From: Daucus carota subsp. sativus
Taxonomy: Eukaryota; Streptophyta; Magnoliopsida; Apiales; Apiaceae
Direction: 5' to 3'
Assembly (NCBI RefSeq): GCF_001625215.2
Contig: NC_030383.2
Span: 49,162,380-49,226,379, forward strand
Length of the DNA: 64,000 nucleotides
The position numbers and the translations under genes were made by a program. Positions 60,073-64,000 of this stretch are shown here, piece after piece. The number at the start of each line of letters is the position of its first letter. Position 1 is the stretch's first letter. The notes beneath the pieces were generated by a model, which was not told the origin of the DNA, did not search any database, and saw nothing but the letters and a program-made list of their open reading frames with translations.

Positions 60073-61072
60073 TTATTCGAGGAGTGTTGGATGATGAACA
60101 TTCATCTTTGTGTCTGTAACCTCTTGCTTAGAATTGATGAAGATTTGGATATCGATTCTCCCAACTTTCTGGTCACTCACAACTGTCTCTTGCAGAGACT
60201 GCTCTTCTTCAACTCTGCCTGCTTCTTTGTCCGGTTTTTTATTACTAGAACTCGATGCTCCAGCAGTATCATTGCAATTCCTTCCTGCTCTACGCTTCAA
60301 TTAAAACAGATACCAACCCTGTGGTTGTTATCAAGGAAGTAAAATTTCTAGTTGGGGACACCCAACCAACCTGAAAGTATATACGACTGAAACTTTTCAG
60401 TTTTGACAAATTTTCAAAACCAATTGTTGAGAGTCGAGAAACAGTCGAGAAATTTTGAGTGAGGGGACTAAGGAGTGTTAAAATATAGCATAAAGTCCAG
60501 TTGGACATTTCGGTAATATCTTAAAATTTTAGATGGACCAGTTCTCAACAGATATCGAGTAGTGACCACTGAGAGCACACAGCACAGTTATCAACTTGTA
60601 GCACTTCTGAAGCATGAATAAGGGAATGACAGTTTGCAATGTGATGAAAACTTTTGAGGTTCGGCATGTCGACAAGAATAATTGACGCAGCTGAAAAAGT
60701 GTAACAGTCTTCCTCTCCATGCCAGAAGCTTCCTTGCCCCTTAAAGCGTCCATATTTTTTCCGATGAAGCACAGCTTGGTATTTCTGGTTCTCGGAGCTG
60801 ATGTAGACTTTCAAAAGTGGATATTTCAAAAAGAAAAAGAAAAAAGTGAGCTGGTCAATCTCCACGGAGAGTATAAATGTTTTGGGGTTCGGCAAATCTT
60901 TAAGAACAAGATACGAGAGCTGAAAGAGTGTGATAACTTTTTGATTGGTGTCAGAAGTTCCTTTATCCCTTGAATCCTCAACAATGATTTCCAACATTTC
61001 GCAGTTTGATGTTCGTGATAAAAATGCAACACAGCCAAACGCTTGCGCGAATGTTAGATGCCAATGCTCCAA
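60073..61072 (-). pseudogene. CNL LRR-region pseudogene with a tail exon
   Basis: LRR segments typical of this CNL family appear in shifting minus-strand frames. Examples are VITLFQLSYLVLKDLPNPKTF near 60870-60940, TVTLFQLRQLF near 60690, and LSTIGFENLSKLKSF near 60400-60450. Stops and frameshifts separate them, and there is no NB-ARC. The last LRR block ends at a good donor (60371) and a final exon at 60294-60073 joins in phase. Its 73 residues are hydrophilic, with a Ser run and Glu/Lys-rich text (EEEQSLQETVVSDQ), ending in a stop. It could be the 3' part of a lost CNL gene. Confidence 0.6.
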
Positions 61073-61117
61073 TTGTGGATCTCATATACAAATTTCTTAT
61101 TTGAATAATGTATATTT

Positions 61118-61433
61118 ACATAAACATATGTATTTGTATAATATAATTATCGAAAATGAAGAGTTTAATTTAAATAAAAAATTTTAAATGATATGTATAA
61201 AGTTGAAAATTCAATCTATGAAATCAGCAATTACTCGAAAAATAAAATATTAGAAGATGGCACAAATAGAAGATAACATAAACATATGTATTTGGATAAT
61301 ATAATTAATGAAAATGAAGAGTTTAATTTAAGTAAGAAATTTAAAATAATATGTATAAATTTGAAAATTCAATCTATAAAATCAGCAATTACTCGAAAAA
61401 TAAAATATTTGAAGATAGCACAAATAAAATATA
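61118..61433. repeat. 158-bp tandem duplication
   Basis: 61118-61275 and 61276-61433 share the start ACATAAACATATGTATTTG and phrases such as AATCAGCAATTACTCG in the same order, with perhaps one difference in ten bases. AT-rich, non-coding. Confidence 0.75.
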
Positions 61434-62712
61434 ACATAAAATGTATCAAAATAAAAAGGAATACAAATGATAATTAGGTAAGTGGCCGACAAGGTATTGA
61501 ATGCTCCGTCTAACTCATGCTGTCATGTCATTCTGTAACGCTGTAACGCTTTTTGTGAACGTAGCATTACTCTTTATCAATGATATCTGAGGAGACAAAG
61601 GACGTAAAGTCGAGCCTCGTGTACCCTGGTATGTGCTGCTTTCCTAATCAAAAGATGTCCGACAAGAACAGTAAAATGTTCGAGGGCTCTTTGGATAAAA
61701 AAGAAAAGAACACGTGGATAAAATAAAATCCTGAAAAGTGTTGGAATGATGTCATTTTCTAAATAAAATGCGTAAATTATTATGAAGTTGTGTTCAATAT
61801 AATAAAATTATAAAATTCCTATTAAGGATTTTATGAAATTATTTATATATTATGTATATTTTTCAAATAAAAAAGCTTAACATTTAAATTTAGTATAGTA
61901 CTTCTTTTGTATCGAGTCAGGACCTGATTCCGGCACAATTCAAAATGAATTCATTCGCGTCGACTCTCATTCCATTTCATCCATTCCCGATTATCATTCT
62001 CATCCGCCATTTGAACATCGTCAAATAGCATCACTTAATTTTTAATTTTTTCTATTTTGAATAAGATATAACACACGGGAGCTCTTAATCCATCGACTCA
62101 TATGCACGTTCTCGCAGGGACTGATAGGGGATCGTTTCTTACGTATATTTTTTAGGAGCACTTTCCAGTTTCTTCTCGTCAAAGCAGACAAATGAAGAAT
62201 ATCAACTCACTTTGATATCCAAGAAAACAAATGACAGATGTTGTAAAATGCTTTGACACTATACGACTCTCTTTTTAAACAGACTTGTTACTTGTACAAC
62301 TTGGTTATTATTCAGAAAGCAGGATATAAGTCCCTAAAATTTAAAAAAAAAAAAAAGGGGCACGAGAGCAAATTCAATAGGCTATATATCTAATTGTCTA
62401 TTAATAATATAAAATAGTGAGTCCTAACGTCAGAAATCAATTTTTAGTGTCAAATTCCAATAGCGATCCATATTTTTGTTCCTTATTATTATTTTAATAA
62501 TAAATCTGAGGGAAAGAAGGAGGAAGAAAAATATAAAGGAAAAATGAGGGATATAAATTTTTTATTCATAAATATTAAATAAGTAATGATTTGAGATTGC
62601 CTAAAAATAAGTAATGATTTGAAAATTTAAGTACGTGCTAGTGAGTGGATTTAAGTAAAAACTAGGATAGTGTTGGAGTAAATTATTTTTTTTATACATT
62701 ATCTAAATATTA
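61434..62712. other. AT-rich spacer
   Basis: Contains an A-homopolymer at about 62342-62355 and no recognisable gene or element. Confidence 0.4.
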
Positions 62713-63038
62713 TTCCCTCCGTCTCATAATTCTTGGCTTGTTTGACTTTTTATGATCAAATTGACCGAACTTTGACTACAAATTACATGTAATTCTCTTG
62801 TAATTTTAAAAACATGAAATATGCATAATAAAGTATGTAAAGTATATTTTTTAATGATATAATTTTTATGGTATGTAAAGTATATTTTTTAATGATATAA
62901 TTTTTATGATTGTTCTTAATTATATTATATATGCAATTTGTGGTCAAAGTTTGGTCAATTTGACCATCAAAAGTCAAACAAGTCAAGAATTATGACATCA
63001 AAAGTCAAATAAGGCAAGAATTATGAGACGTAGAGAGT
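62713..63038. mobile_element. MITE with long terminal inverted repeats
   Basis: Left: TTCCCTCCGTCTCATAATTC; right: the inverse, GAATTATGAGACGTAGAGAG. Arms extend about 100 bp through GTTTGACTTTT and TTGACC.AACTTTGAC blocks. Two internal direct duplications are visible: about 40 bp at 62833-62909 and the right terminus repeated at about 62970-63030. Flanking AT-rich DNA to 63365 holds no gene. Confidence 0.7.
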
Positions 63039-63365
63039 ATGAGTTTAGGAGTACATTTAAGTAACCTATTAGACTATCTCAAAACTTAAAATTTGTTTTT
63101 CCTTTTAAAAACAGAAAAACAGTTTTTAAGGAAAAGATGTGATGTTTGACTAGTTTTAGAAAACCGTATACACAATGCATGTAATCATAAAATAGTTTTT
63201 CAGAAAATAAGAAAATTTTGTTTCTGAAAATAGTAAATAATGACAAACAGCACCTAAAAGATTTAATATAATGAAACAGTTGCTCTGTAATGTAATCAAG
63301 AGAGAACAATTTACAAGTTGGAAATTACAGTGTCTTCTAAGTTCTAATAGTTAAAGCACATTGTT

Positions 63366-64000
63366 TTAGAAGGCCCAAGGAGACGACCATGGGAACGAAA
63401 GGAAAGCCGCTTGAAGAGGCTGATCTTCAGCGCTGTCACATCTTTTCCGATATTGTCTTACAAAGTCGTTGAGATCTGTAACTTCTTTTGGTTTGTGCCA
63501 CTCAGAATTAACAGTAACCTTAAAACCTGTCCTCAACGGAGTGAAATTCTCTACATGGGGGCACCTAGACAGTCTGAAATTACTTAATTTAGGCATAAAA
63601 AATGTGTGCCTTGCAATGAGACCGAAACTTTTGAGGTTTGGCAAGTCTGTAAGGACAACTTCTGAGAGTCCAGAGAGTCTGATGATCCTGTCATCTGCGT
63701 TTAAGGTTTCAGTTCCCCTTGCATCCTCAACAATAGATTCTAACAATCTGCAATCATAAACATGTAAAGATTGGAGTTGTCTGAGACTTTTCGAGACAGG
63801 GCAGGTGAAGAGAGTAGTGAACAGCCCACATTTAACAACTTCCAGTCGTTCTAAGGCGGGCATGTAGAACTCAAAATGAGCACTGCTGAAGAAACTTTTG
63901 AGTTTTGGCAAGTCTTTAAGAACAATTGATTTCATTCTAAAGAGTGTAATTGCCTCCTTATTCGTTCCAGATGGTTCATCACCCCTTACATCCTCCACAA
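63366..64000 (-). CDS. CNL-type resistance protein, C-terminal LRR exon (partial)
   Basis: The minus-strand frame is open from the window edge to a TAA at 63368-63366, about 211 codons. It encodes LRR units of the kind seen at the end of CNL proteins: ITLFRMKSIVLKDLPKLKSF, LERLEVVKCGLF, LQSLHVYDCRLLESIVEDA, LSEVVLTDLPNLKSF and LSNFRLSRCPHVENF. A charged C-terminal tail with WHKPKEVTDLNDFVRQY follows. The NB-ARC part must lie beyond 64000. It is related to the pseudogene at 60073-61072, which carries the same LRR phrases. No damage seen in this portion. Confidence 0.85.
   Translation of the reverse strand, partial: VEDVRGDEPSGTNKEAITLFRMKSIVLKDLPKLKSFFSSAHFEFYMPALERLEVVKCGLFTTLFTCPVSKSLRQLQSLHVYDCRLLESIVEDARGTETLNADDRIIRLSGLSEVVLTDLPNLKSFGLIARHTFFMPKLSNFRLSRCPHVENFTPLRTGFKVTVNSEWHKPKEVTDLNDFVRQYRKRCDSAEDQPLQAAFLSFPWSSPWAF

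Noticed and set aside
60070..60342. Plus-strand frame opposite the LRR pseudogene tail
   Set aside because: The minus-strand exon has correct splice phase; the plus frame is its shadow.
1..64000. CRISPR arrays, bacterial operons, rRNA or intact tRNA genes
   Set aside because: None seen; tandem repeats here lack the regular short repeat-spacer pattern, and the genome is plant nuclear DNA.

Overview
The window is nuclear DNA of a flowering plant, most likely a eudicot. Genes are split by GT-AG introns, intergenic DNA is very AT-rich, and there are plant Stowaway- and Tourist-type MITEs, Helitron-like ends and LTR retrotransposons with plant tRNA primer sites. The species cannot be named from sequence alone. 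Every gene model below was spliced by hand from reading frame and splice sites; there is no transcript evidence.

Left edge (1-5.4 kb): a minus-strand LTR retrotransposon enters from outside the window. Visible are an acidic gag-like start, a tRNA-iMet primer site and one 3.4 kb LTR, followed by MITE debris.

Housekeeping and signalling block (5.9-36.8 kb): five intact-looking genes. They are a GH1-HMGA chromatin protein (H15 domain plus five AT-hooks, +), a Raf-like MAPKKK of the EDR1/B3 type (13 exons, +), NHP2 of the H/ACA snoRNP (4 exons, -), plastid enolase ENO1 (7 exons, +) and a tetraspanin (2 exons, +). Between NHP2 and ENO1 lies about 4.5 kb of nested repeats. After the tetraspanin come a frameshifted copy of its second exon and a short secreted-protein-like relic with an in-frame stop.

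Immune-receptor block (40-64 kb): a minus-strand coiled-coil NB-ARC-LRR gene (CNL) stands head-to-head with a plus-strand ankyrin-repeat/PGG membrane protein of the ACD6-like type, about 700 bp apart. The CNL has lost the P-loop lysine and the Asp of its MHD motif. Its large intron is filled with Helitron-like DNA, and its last codons and stop lie in a MITE. The ankyrin gene has MITEs in its introns, one ending 11 nt before its last exon. That last exon is interrupted by a very young non-autonomous LTR retrotransposon (53936-59433, near-identical LTRs, 5-bp target duplication), so its C-terminus is now LTR-encoded and the original coding end lies stranded at 59439-59623. To the right are a decayed CNL LRR fragment and the 3' end of another CNL gene that leaves the window.

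No wholly new gene system is evident. The most notable points are the degenerate NLR/ankyrin divergent pair reshaped by transposons and a minimal AUG-UAA uORF overlapping the MAPKKK start codon.
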